The notes beneath the pieces were generated by a model. That model saw nothing but the letters and a program-made list of their open reading frames with translations, was not told the origin of the DNA and made no database searches. A DNA stretch of 64,000 bases from an uncultured Mesorhizobium sp. (GTDB taxonomy: Bacteria; Pseudomonadota; Alphaproteobacteria; Rhizobiales; Rhizobiaceae): assembly GCA_937958475.1 (NCBI GenBank), contig CALFXR010000221.1:6012-70011 (forward strand), written 5' to 3'. Below are positions 56,719-64,000 of the stretch, piece by piece; within the stretch, counting starts at the first letter, position 1, and every line of letters starts with the position of its first letter. Made by a program: the position numbers and the translations under genes.

Positions 56719-58536
56719 ATGACTGCTCGCAAGGATATCGACGCGATCACCGCGCGGATTCGCGAACGTTCGAAGCCGACCCGCGAGGCATATCTGGCGC
56801 GCATCGAAGGCGCCGTATCGCAGAAGGCCAATCGCGCAGTGCTCTCCTGCGGCAACCTCGCCCACGGCTTCGCCGTGTGCGCACCCGCCGAGAAACAGGC
56901 GCTCTCGGGCGACCGGATTCCCAACCTCGGCATCATCACTGCCTACAACGACATGCTCTCGGCGCACCAGCCCTTCGAGACCTTCCCTCAGCTGATCAAG
57001 GCGGCGGCGCGCGAGGCGGGCGGCATCGCCCAGGTGGCCGGAGGCGTGCCGGCGATGTGTGACGGCGTCACCCAGGGCCAGCCGGGCATGGAGCTGTCGC
57101 TGTTCTCGCGCGACGTCATCGCCATGGCCGCGGCCATCGGCCTGTCGCACAACATGTTCGATGCCGCCGTCCATCTCGGCGTCTGCGACAAGATCGTACC
57201 CGGCCTGGTCATTGCAGCGCTGACCTTCGGTCATCTGCCCGCCGTCTTCATCCCCGCCGGACCGATGACGTCGGGCCTGCCCAATGACGAGAAGGCGCGC
57301 ATTCGCCAGCTCTATGCCGAAGGCAAGGTCGGCCGCGCCGAACTTCTGGAGGCGGAATCGAAGTCCTACCACGGGCCCGGAACATGCACCTTCTACGGCA
57401 CTGCGAACTCCAACCAGATGCTGATGGAGATCATGGGCCTGCACACGCCCGGCTCCTCCTTCGTCAACCCGGGCACGCCGCTGCGCGACGCGCTAACCCG
57501 CGAGGCAGCCAAGCGCGCGCTCGAGATCACCGCGCTCGGCAACGACTACACGCCTGCCGGCCGGGTGATCGACGAACGCTCCGTCGTCAACGGTGTCGTC
57601 GGGCTGCACGCCACCGGCGGCTCGACCAACCACACGATTCACCTCGTCGCCATGGCGGCGGCGGCCGGTATCTCGCTCACTTGGCAGGACATTTCGGAGC
57701 TTTCCGAGGCCGTGCCGCTGCTCGCCCGCGTCTATCCGAACGGACTCGCCGACGTGAACCATTTCCAGGCGGCCGGCGGCATGGGTTTCCTCATCCGCGA
57801 ACTGCTCGACGCCGGCCTGCTGCACGAGGACGCGCGCACGGTGTGGGGCGAGGGATTGAGGCCCTACGCGATCGAAGCGACGCTCGCCGCAGACGGTTCG
57901 GTGGCGCGCCGGCCCGCGCCCTCGACGAGCGGCGACGAGAAGGTGCTCGCCCCGATGGCCAAGGCCTTCCAGCCGACCGGCGGACTGAAAGTGCTCTCCG
58001 GCAATCTCGGCAAGGCGATCATCAAGACCTCGGCGGTCAAGCCGGAACGCCGCGTCGTCGAGGCGCCGGCGCTGGTTTTCGACAGCCAGCAGGCGCTCAA
58101 CGATGCCTTCAAGGCCGGGGCCCTCGATCGCGACTTCGTCGCCGTCCTGCGCTTCCAGGGGCCGAAGGCCAACGGGATGCCCGAACTGCACAAGCTGACA
58201 ACCGTGCTCGGCGTGCTCCAGGACCGCGGCCATAAGGTCGCGCTGGTCACCGATGGCCGCATGTCGGGTGCCAGCGGCAAGATTCCCGCCGCGATCCACG
58301 TCACGCCGGAGGCACTCGACGGAGGCGCCATCGGCCGTATCCGCGACGGGGACGTGGTCAGGGTCGACGGCGAAGCCGGCATTCTCGAGGTTCTTCTCGA
58401 CCCGGACGAACTGGCGGCGCGGCCGGCGCCCTCGCCGGATCTTTCCGAGAACACGCACGGCTTCGGCCGCGAGCTGTTCGAGGGATTCCGCCGGCTGGCG
58501 ACGCGGGCCGAGCACGGCGCCAGCGCCTTCGGTTGA
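56719..58536 (+). CDS. edd: Phosphogluconate dehydratase
   Basis: 605 residues. Dehydrates 6-phosphogluconate to KDPG, the defining step of the Entner-Doudoroff path, using a [4Fe-4S] cluster. IlvD/Edd family marks: [52 protein letters not shown] and [28 protein letters not shown] precedes the ATG. Last gene of the zwf-pgl-edd unit; eda is not in the window. Confidence 0.96.
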   Translation: MTARKDIDAITARIRERSKPTREAYLARIEGAVSQKANRAVLSCGNLAHGFAVCAPAEKQALSGDRIPNLGIITAYNDMLSAHQPFETFPQLIKAAAREAGGIAQVAGGVPAMCDGVTQGQPGMELSLFSRDVIAMAAAIGLSHNMFDAAVHLGVCDKIVPGLVIAALTFGHLPAVFIPAGPMTSGLPNDEKARIRQLYAEGKVGRAELLEAESKSYHGPGTCTFYGTANSNQMLMEIMGLHTPGSSFVNPGTPLRDALTREAAKRALEITALGNDYTPAGRVIDERSVVNGVVGLHATGGSTNHTIHLVAMAAAAGISLTWQDISELSEAVPLLARVYPNGLADVNHFQAAGGMGFLIRELLDAGLLHEDARTVWGEGLRPYAIEATLAADGSVARRPAPSTSGDEKVLAPMAKAFQPTGGLKVLSGNLGKAIIKTSAVKPERRVVEAPALVFDSQQALNDAFKAGALDRDFVAVLRFQGPKANGMPELHKLTTVLGVLQDRGHKVALVTDGRMSGASGKIPAAIHVTPEALDGGAIGRIRDGDVVRVDGEAGILEVLLDPDELAARPAPSPDLSENTHGFGRELFEGFRRLATRAEHGASAFG

Positions 58537-58587
58537 GGCAGGACGACAGCGGACGCCGCCGACGGCGGCGTCCAACCGAGTATCCCG

Positions 58588-60246
58588 TTACTGGACCGTG
58601 ATCTCTGCGCGCTCGCCGGCCTTCACCGTGGCCGCGCCTTCCTTCTTCTCCACCCCTTCGCCACGGTCGACGACGACGACGTATTCGCCCGCGGGAAGCG
58701 TGGTCTGGTGGGTTTCGGCGTAGGCGTAGCCGAACTCCTTGCGGTTGCCCTGGATGTCCTTTGCCGCGGCGAAAACCTGGATGAACTTGCCGCCTGGCGC
58801 CGAGATGGCGAGCACGCCGGCGTTGAGAACGACCTTCACGTCGACGCGCTCGCCTGCCTTGAGCGTGAACGGCTGTTCGGCGACGGCCTGGTCCATCCTG
58901 GCAATCGCGACGTAGTCGCCCGGCGGTACGTCATAGCCCGAATCCGGGCCGTAGCCGTAGGCGACGTCGTCGCGGGAGCCGTCGATCTTCTTCGCCGCCT
59001 TGACGATGTTGACGGCAAGCCCGCCGTCCTCGACCTTCAGCGTGTCGTTGTAGAACGCGTTGATGACGGCGCGTCCGATACCGACGACGATCTCCCTCTC
59101 GACCGTCTCGCCGGCTTTCACCGTGACCGTCTCGCTGACCTCGCCCTCACCGATGCGGACGGTGATCTTCTGTTCACCGGCCGGCACCACGATCTTCGAC
59201 AGGCCGTAGGTCGTGGACGCGCCCTCGCCTGGATGAACAACGACGACTGCCGCGCTGTCATCCACCGAAGCACCCGCACTCGGCAGCGGCTTGATAATCA
59301 ACGTGCCGGCGTTAAGTACGAACAGCGGCTCTGCCATCGTGTCCGCGGCGACCGTCACCTTTTGCTCGACGCTCGCCTCGCCCAGCCTTGCTACGACGAC
59401 GTAGTCGCCGGCGTCGAGCTGGGCCTTGTAGCGGCCGTATTGGGTCGTCACGTAGTCGCCGCGCGAACCGTCGGCGGCGGCCTTGTAGATCTCCCAGGCG
59501 TTGCCGGCGTCCTCGGGCAGAATCGGACCGCCCTCTGACAAAGTTACGGAGGGGACGAAGTTGAACTCGGGCTTCGCCGGTTCAGGCGCCGGTGCTGGTG
59601 CCGGTGCCGGCTCTGGCGCTGCGGCGACGACGGTATCGATCAGCGCTTGCTCAAGCGCCCTGGCGTCGGAAGCCTGAATGTACTTGCCGCCGGTGTTCTC
59701 GGCGAGGCAGGCTACCTGCCGGCCTTCCTCCGCGGTCAGGCCGAAGCCGACGACGTGGGCGGTAAAATCGACGCCCGACTGTTCGAGCTCGCTGCCGACC
59801 GCGCAGGGGTCGGCGTTGCAGGTCTCCAGCCCGTCGGTGATGAGCACGACGGTCGCCTTGTCTTCGGTATAGCGCAGCGCTTCGGCCGCCTGGCGGACGG
59901 CTGCCGTCAGCGGCGTCTTGCCGAGGAACTTCATGCCGTCGGCGGCGGCGATGATCGCCGCACCGGTGCCGGTCGCGGGCGGCACCACGAGTTCGATGTC
60001 CTCGCAGTTGCCCTTTTCGCGGTGGCCGTAGGCCATCAGGCCGAGCTCGAGACCGGCGGGCAGGGTCTGTAGCACCGAGCGCAGCGTCTCGCGGGCGATC
60101 TCGAGCTTCGGCGTACCGTCGATCTGGCCCCACATGGAGCCCGACGCGTCGAGGACGATGATCGCCCGGTCGGCAGCGGCGGCCGCCAGGGTAGACATGG
60201 CCAGCACGACCACCGCAAAAAACCCGCGCATTCCGATTCGCATCAT
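58588..60246 (-). CDS. Exported VWA-domain protein with tandem beta repeats
   Basis: About 552 residues with signal peptide ([20 protein letters not shown]). The von Willebrand A domain has the MIDAS motif DASGSMWG and ITDGLETC. It is followed by a Pro/Ala linker ([14 protein letters not shown]) and four similar beta-sandwich repeats, each with a [12 protein letters not shown] strand, a KVTV strand and a VLNAGTL strand. A metal-binding adhesion or complex-assembly role in the periplasm or at the surface is likely; the partner is unknown. Start among three close ATG codons (60246, 60243, 60231) is uncertain. Confidence 0.8.
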   Translation of the reverse strand: MMRIGMRGFFAVVVLAMSTLAAAAADRAIIVLDASGSMWGQIDGTPKLEIARETLRSVLQTLPAGLELGLMAYGHREKGNCEDIELVVPPATGTGAAIIAAADGMKFLGKTPLTAAVRQAAEALRYTEDKATVVLITDGLETCNADPCAVGSELEQSGVDFTAHVVGFGLTAEEGRQVACLAENTGGKYIQASDARALEQALIDTVVAAAPEPAPAPAPAPEPAKPEFNFVPSVTLSEGGPILPEDAGNAWEIYKAAADGSRGDYVTTQYGRYKAQLDAGDYVVVARLGEASVEQKVTVAADTMAEPLFVLNAGTLIIKPLPSAGASVDDSAAVVVVHPGEGASTTYGLSKIVVPAGEQKITVRIGEGEVSETVTVKAGETVEREIVVGIGRAVINAFYNDTLKVEDGGLAVNIVKAAKKIDGSRDDVAYGYGPDSGYDVPPGDYVAIARMDQAVAEQPFTLKAGERVDVKVVLNAGVLAISAPGGKFIQVFAAAKDIQGNRKEFGYAYAETHQTTLPAGEYVVVVDRGEGVEKKEGAATVKAGERAEITVQ

Positions 60247-60380
60247 GACCCCGCATCGATCCGACAGTTCCGCGGAAGCTATCGAAGCGGAGGGAGCCGG
60301 GCAAGACGGCGGCTGCGGCATGCCACGGAAGTGAACGCCGGAACCCTGCTATTGCCGCGCCGTACCTGTGGACCATTGTC

Positions 60381-61319
60381 GTGACCAGCGGCCGCACCTA
60401 CCGTCGCCCCATGATCCTCGACCGTCCCCTGCTCGGCGTACTGCTTACCGTCGCCTTCTGTGCAATCGCGCCTATCGGCGATTCGCTGGCCAAGATTCTC
60501 GGCAACACGATACCCCTGCTGGAGCTACTCTGCGTCCGCTTCGCCGCCCAGACCGTGCTGCTCGTTCCCCTCCTTGCCGCGCTCGGCATTCCGATCGCCC
60601 TGCCGTCGCGCATCCTTGGGCTCGCAGCGCTGCGGACCGCGCTGCAACTGGCCGGCATCGCGGCGATGTTCGCCGCGCTCCGCTACCTGCCGCTGGCCGA
60701 TGCCGTCGCCATCGCCTTCGTCATGCCATTCATCCTGCTGCTGCTCGCACGCTACCTGCTCGACGAGGAGGTCGGACCGCGCCGGCTCGCCGCCTGCGCC
60801 GTCGGCTTCGCCGGCACGCTTCTCGTGGTCCAGCCGAGCTTCGCCGAGGTCGGCGCGCCAGCGCTGCTTCCCTTCGTCGTGGCGATCGTCTTCGCCCTCT
60901 ACATGCTGGTCAGCCGCCGGATCGCCAAGGAGGCTGACCCGCTGGCGCTGCAGGCGATGAGCGGATTGATGGCGACACCCGTGCTCGTCGCAGCGCTCGT
61001 GCTCGGTTGGTCGGCCGGCTGGCCGGGCTTCGAGGTCAAGGTGCCGGAAGCTGGAGAGTCCGCAATGCTCGCCGCGCTCGGCGTCGTCGGCACGCTCGCA
61101 CACCTCCTGATGACCTGGTCTCTGCGCTTCGCCCCGGCCTCGACGCTGGCGCCGATCCAGTATCTGGAGATCCCGTTCGCAACCATCGTCGGCTTCATCA
61201 TATTCGGCGACCTGCCCAACGGCATGGCGGCCGTCGGCATCGTCATCACCATCGCCGCCGGCCTCTACGTCGTCTACCGGGAGCGGCGTAACGCCGAGAC
61301 CGTTCCGGCCGAGGTCTGA
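60381..61319 (+). CDS. EamA/DMT family transporter
   Basis: 312 residues, about ten transmembrane helices in two EamA repeats: LLGVLLTVAFCAIAPIGDSL, LRYLPLADAVAIAFVMPFIL, and LAPIQYLEIPFATIVGFIIFGD in the second. Substrate unknown. Starts with GTG at 60381 or ATG at 60411. Third EamA-type transporter in the window; it is convergent with the GlxA-type regulator gene. Confidence 0.85.
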   Translation: MTSGRTYRRPMILDRPLLGVLLTVAFCAIAPIGDSLAKILGNTIPLLELLCVRFAAQTVLLVPLLAALGIPIALPSRILGLAALRTALQLAGIAAMFAALRYLPLADAVAIAFVMPFILLLLARYLLDEEVGPRRLAACAVGFAGTLLVVQPSFAEVGAPALLPFVVAIVFALYMLVSRRIAKEADPLALQAMSGLMATPVLVAALVLGWSAGWPGFEVKVPEAGESAMLAALGVVGTLAHLLMTWSLRFAPASTLAPIQYLEIPFATIVGFIIFGDLPNGMAAVGIVITIAAGLYVVYRERRNAETVPAEV

Positions 61320-61326
61320 CCGGGAA

Positions 61327-62289
61327 TCAGTAGGTGGTGCGCCGTTCTTCCGAAGGCGGTCGGCCGAACTGCAGCCGGTAGCTCTGCGCGAAATAGGAGT
61401 GCGACGTGAAGCCGGTGGCGATGGCCACGTCAAGGATCGGCATGTTGGTCTGGCGCAGCAGTTCGCGGGCGCGCTCGAGCCTGAGCCGCATGTAGTAGCG
61501 CCCCGGTGTCACGCTAAGGTGCCTAAGGAACAGGCGCTCGACCTGGCGCACCGACAACCCCGCCGACTTAGCGAGTTGGACGGCCGAGAACGGCTCGTCG
61601 AGATGGTCGGCCATCAGTTCGACGATCTTCCTGAGCTTCTCCGACTTGCCGGTCAGGTCGCGCTCGGGGCCGACGCGCTGTCGGTCCCCGGCCGAGCGGA
61701 TGCGCTCGTGCTGGAACTGGTTGGCCACCTCGTTGGCGAGGTTCGCGCCGAAGTCGCCGCGCACGATCTCCAGCATCAGGTCGATCGAGGTCGTGCCGCC
61801 GGCACAGGTGTAGCGCTTGCGGTCGATCTCGAAGACGTTGCCGGTGCAGTTGATCTCCGGGAAGCGCTCCATGAAGCCGGCTCGGTTTTCCCAATGGATC
61901 GTGCAGCGGTGGCCTTCGAGCTGGCCGGCCTCAGCGAGCAGATAGGAGCCGACCGACAGCGCACCGAGCGCACCGCCGCGCCGGCCCCAGTTGCGCAGCG
62001 CCCCCAGAACTTTGCTTTTCCCCGGGAATTCGGTGGTCAGACCGACACTGACGAAGAGGATGTCAACCGGGGGAACGTCGGCGACACTATAATCGATCTT
62101 CAGCGGCAACCCGTTCGACGCCATGACGGCGTCGCCATCAGCCGACACCGTCGTCCAGCCGTAGAAGTCGCGGCCCAGCAACCGGTTCGCGGAGCGAACC
62201 GTGTCGATCGCCGCGGCAAGCGAGAACATCGAGAACTTGTCGACCAGCAGGAACGCGAACTGCCGGCCTCCTTGCAGTGGATCGGTCAT
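61327..62289 (-). CDS. GlxA family AraC-type transcriptional regulator
   Basis: 320 residues. N-terminal DJ-1/PfpI-like amidotransferase-fold domain (FAFLLVDKFSMFSLAAAIDTV, ALSVGSYLLAEAGQLEG, CAGGTTSIDLMLEIV) and a C-terminal AraC double HTH (FSAVQLAKSAGLSVRQVERLF, PILDVAIATGFTSHSYFAQSYRLQFGRPP). This layout is shared with GbdR/ArgR-type regulators of glycine betaine, carnitine or arginine catabolism. Given the adjacent canonical folD, a link to one-carbon release from methylated amines is possible but not shown. Start at 62289 with GGAAG before it. Confidence 0.87.
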   Translation of the reverse strand: MTDPLQGGRQFAFLLVDKFSMFSLAAAIDTVRSANRLLGRDFYGWTTVSADGDAVMASNGLPLKIDYSVADVPPVDILFVSVGLTTEFPGKSKVLGALRNWGRRGGALGALSVGSYLLAEAGQLEGHRCTIHWENRAGFMERFPEINCTGNVFEIDRKRYTCAGGTTSIDLMLEIVRGDFGANLANEVANQFQHERIRSAGDRQRVGPERDLTGKSEKLRKIVELMADHLDEPFSAVQLAKSAGLSVRQVERLFLRHLSVTPGRYYMRLRLERARELLRQTNMPILDVAIATGFTSHSYFAQSYRLQFGRPPSEERRTTY

Positions 62290-62412
62290 GTCCGGACTTC
62301 CGGCCCCGTCACCGCCCATATGGGTCGGGAACGGCCAAGCTCTACAGGATGGGCGGTGCGGCGCAAGGTGGTGCGATCCGTATTTTCGCGGAGGCCAGGA
62401 AGCGGCTTGCGG

Positions 62413-63312
62413 TCAGAAACGGGGGCGCTCCAGGCCGGCGGCCAGGTACGCGGACGAGAGCGTGTTGGCCATCAACATTGCGATGGTCATCGGCCCGACG
62501 CCGCCGGGAACCGGCGTGATGGCGCCGGCGACCTCAGAGGCGCTCAGAAATTCGACGTCGCCGACGAGCCGGGTGTTGCGACCCGATTCCTTCGGCGCCG
62601 GCACGCGGTTGATACCGACATCGATGACCGTCGCGCCGGGCTTCACCCAGTCGCCCTTGACCATCTCCGGGCGACCGACGGCGGCAACGAGGATATCGGC
62701 TGTGCGGCATACGGCCGGCAGGTCGCGGGTCCTGCTGTGGGCGATCGTCACGGTGCAGTTGGCGGCTAGCAGCAAGTTGGCCATCGGCTTTCCGACGATA
62801 TTGGAGCGGCCGACGACGACGGCGCTGAGCCCCGAGAGGTCGCGTCCCCTCGCCCGCTCGATCAGGATCATCGAGCCCGCCGGCGTGCACGGCACGAAGG
62901 CGGTCGCCAGTTCGCCGGTCCCCAGCTTCCCGACGTTGATATAGTGAAAGCCGTCGACATCCTTTTCCGGCGCGATCGTCTGGATCACCTTGCCGGCATC
63001 GATGTGGGCGGGTAGCGGAAGCTGGACGAGGATGCCGTTGATGCGCCGATCAGCGTTGAGCTCGGCGATCAGTTCGAGGAGCTTCTCTTCGGCGGTGTCG
63101 GGCGGCAGCGTGTGCTGGAGCGAGAGGAAGCCACACTCCTTCGCCGTCCTTGACTTCGACGCGACGTAGACCTGGCTGGCGGGATCCTCGCCGACGATGA
63201 TCACGGCGAGACCGGGCGGCGGACAACCTTGGGCGATGAGATCAGCGGAGAGTTGCCGGACCTTCGTCGTGACGTCAGCCGCCACAAGCTTGCCGTCAAT
63301 GATTTTCGCCAT
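62413..63312 (-). CDS. folD: Bifunctional methylene-THF dehydrogenase/methenyl-THF cyclohydrolase
   Basis: 299 residues. Canonical Fol[15 protein letters not shown] start, YVASK with the catalytic Lys53, [12 protein letters not shown] (Gln97), PEKDVDGFH (Asp120), [12 protein letters not shown] and [12 protein letters not shown]. Interconverts 5,10-methylene-, methenyl- and 10-formyl-THF for purine and formyl-Met synthesis. All residues of the cyclohydrolase site are present, unlike the copy at 1034-1954. It precedes the GlxA-type regulator gene by 123 bp on the same strand. Confidence 0.95.
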   Translation of the reverse strand: MAKIIDGKLVAADVTTKVRQLSADLIAQGCPPPGLAVIIVGEDPASQVYVASKSRTAKECGFLSLQHTLPPDTAEEKLLELIAELNADRRINGILVQLPLPAHIDAGKVIQTIAPEKDVDGFHYINVGKLGTGELATAFVPCTPAGSMILIERARGRDLSGLSAVVVGRSNIVGKPMANLLLAANCTVTIAHSRTRDLPAVCRTADILVAAVGRPEMVKGDWVKPGATVIDVGINRVPAPKESGRNTRLVGDVEFLSASEVAGAITPVPGGVGPMTIAMLMANTLSSAYLAAGLERPRF

Positions 63313-63419
63313 GGATCGATCCTCCGCCCGTTTCGTGCGTACGGCGCGGATATGACGGAAAACACCGCGCAAGTCTCGCGCAGATGCGCCTTCCGGTGCC
63401 GGAAACTCGAAACCGGTGC

Positions 63420-64000
63420 TCAGGCGTAGCGACGTCGTCCGCGGCTTTCCGCGAGGTCGAGGACCGCCTCGCGGAACTCGCGCAGGTCATGACGCAGTTC
63501 CTCGACCGTCCTCGCCGACTGCCTGTGATCGCGCCGGTCGAACGCGCCGGGCGCTAAGTCGTCCCATCGCGGCGACGGCGCCGGACGGACCATGGGAAAC
63601 GGCGGTTGCGGCGGTGCGTAGGTATACACCGGCGGAAAAGGCTGTTGTGTCATGAGGTGAGCCTGCTGCACGGGCGCGTGCGCCGGATAGGGATAGACGG
63701 GCTGCGCCGGATAGCCGAGGACTGCGGTCAAGGGCTGAGGCGCGGCATAGGCCGGAGCCGCGACGGGTCCCTGAGGTTGCGGGACGGCGAAGACGGCGGA
63801 CGCAGGCTGCGGAACCTGGGGTGCGTAGGCGACCGGCTGTTCCACGTAGGTGGCCTGAGGATGGAGCGCGGTCTGCTGGGGATAGGGAGCGGGCGCTGCA
63901 GGATAGGCCGGGGACTGTTGCTGGAACGAGGGCGCCGGCTGCGCATGGCCCACGGGCGCCGGCTGGAAGGTCGTCATCGGCTGCGCCGGCTCCCGAACGG
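63420..64000 (-). CDS. Pro/Gln/Ala-rich protein with Arg-rich C terminus (5' end likely outside window)
   Basis: At least 185 residues from the ATG at 63977; the frame stays open to the window edge and reads REPAQP just before it, matching the protein's own composition, so the true start is probably outside. About 140 residues are low-complexity Pro/Ala/Gln/Tyr, followed by a charged helix ([28 protein letters not shown]). No known family seen; it may be disordered with a C-terminal interaction helix. Confidence 0.6.
   Translation of the reverse strand, partial: VREPAQPMTTFQPAPVGHAQPAPSFQQQSPAYPAAPAPYPQQTALHPQATYVEQPVAYAPQVPQPASAVFAVPQPQGPVAAPAYAAPQPLTAVLGYPAQPVYPYPAHAPVQQAHLMTQQPFPPVYTYAPPQPPFPMVRPAPSPRWDDLAPGAFDRRDHRQSARTVEELRHDLREFREAVLDLAESRGRRRYA

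Overview
The window is high-GC chromosomal DNA from an alphaproteobacterium, most likely a member of Rhizobiales/Hyphomicrobiales. Four signals support this. The tRNA-His gene ends in A73 and has no encoded G-1. A perfect Irr-type iron-control element lies upstream of an iron ABC transporter. A PdhS/PleC/DivJ-type sensor kinase is present. Small DUF1127 genes, an ScfR-type regulator, the zwf-pgl-edd set and an anti-Shine-Dalgarno (cuckoo/alpha-r14-like) sRNA complete the picture. I see no transposase, integrase, phage gene, CRISPR array or rRNA. The gene set is ordinary core and metabolic content, and the most unusual signals are regulatory RNA, operators and two enzyme paralogs with changed active-site residues.

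Layout. 1-7.3 kb: end of a Met-rich multicopper oxidase, a divergent FolD-like enzyme, a YkuD L,D-transpeptidase, Tag, FumC, DoxX, a glutamine amidotransferase and a CxxC hypothetical. 7.3-12.4 kb: rsmE, an Hsp70-family ATPase, a MurA-like enzyme with Asp in place of the catalytic Cys, and glutamate-cysteine ligase. 12.6-14.2 kb: a three-gene unit (two small membrane proteins and a TetR regulator) behind a near-perfect palindrome. 14.3-20.5 kb: DUF937 protein, a DUF1127/LysR divergent pair, an EamA-ADH operon and xseA. 20.5-26.2 kb: a 46-residue DUF1127 protein, tRNA-His, a phasin gene with a three-hairpin CCTCCTCCC-loop sRNA in its 3' region, and a 1405-residue histidine kinase. 26.3-29.3 kb: Irr box and iron transporter genes fbpA-fbpB. 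29.5-33.9 kb: acetoacetyl-CoA synthetase, AsmA protein and a small membrane protein.

33.9-39.6 kb holds a complete putrescine importer (potFGHI) with a glutamine-synthetase-like puuA paralog. 39.6-42.4 kb: EamA transporter, quinone reductase and a pRiA4b ORF-3 family protein. 42.4-45.7 kb: the divergent pair ScfR regulator/isocitrate lyase. 45.9-49.3 kb: a degenerate receiver protein and puuA-puuB. 49.3-54.1 kb: NhaA, a KAS III enzyme, an SDR and an aldehyde dehydrogenase. 54.3-58.5 kb: zwf-pgl-edd, the Entner-Doudoroff entry. 58.6-64 kb: a VWA protein, an EamA transporter, a GlxA/AraC regulator, a canonical FolD and the edge of a Pro/Gln/Ala-rich protein.

Themes that link genes: (i) carbon storage and acetyl-CoA use (phasin, acetoacetyl-CoA synthetase, ScfR, isocitrate lyase), with a shared TTGCA-N-TGCAA-type operator upstream of the phasin, one DUF1127 gene and aceA; (ii) putrescine uptake and gamma-glutamylation (potFGHI, two puuA-type genes, puuB); (iii) iron (Irr box, fbpAB without a local ATPase gene); (iv) small-protein/sRNA regulation (two DUF1127 genes, a VtlR/LsrB-like LysR protein and the sRNA).
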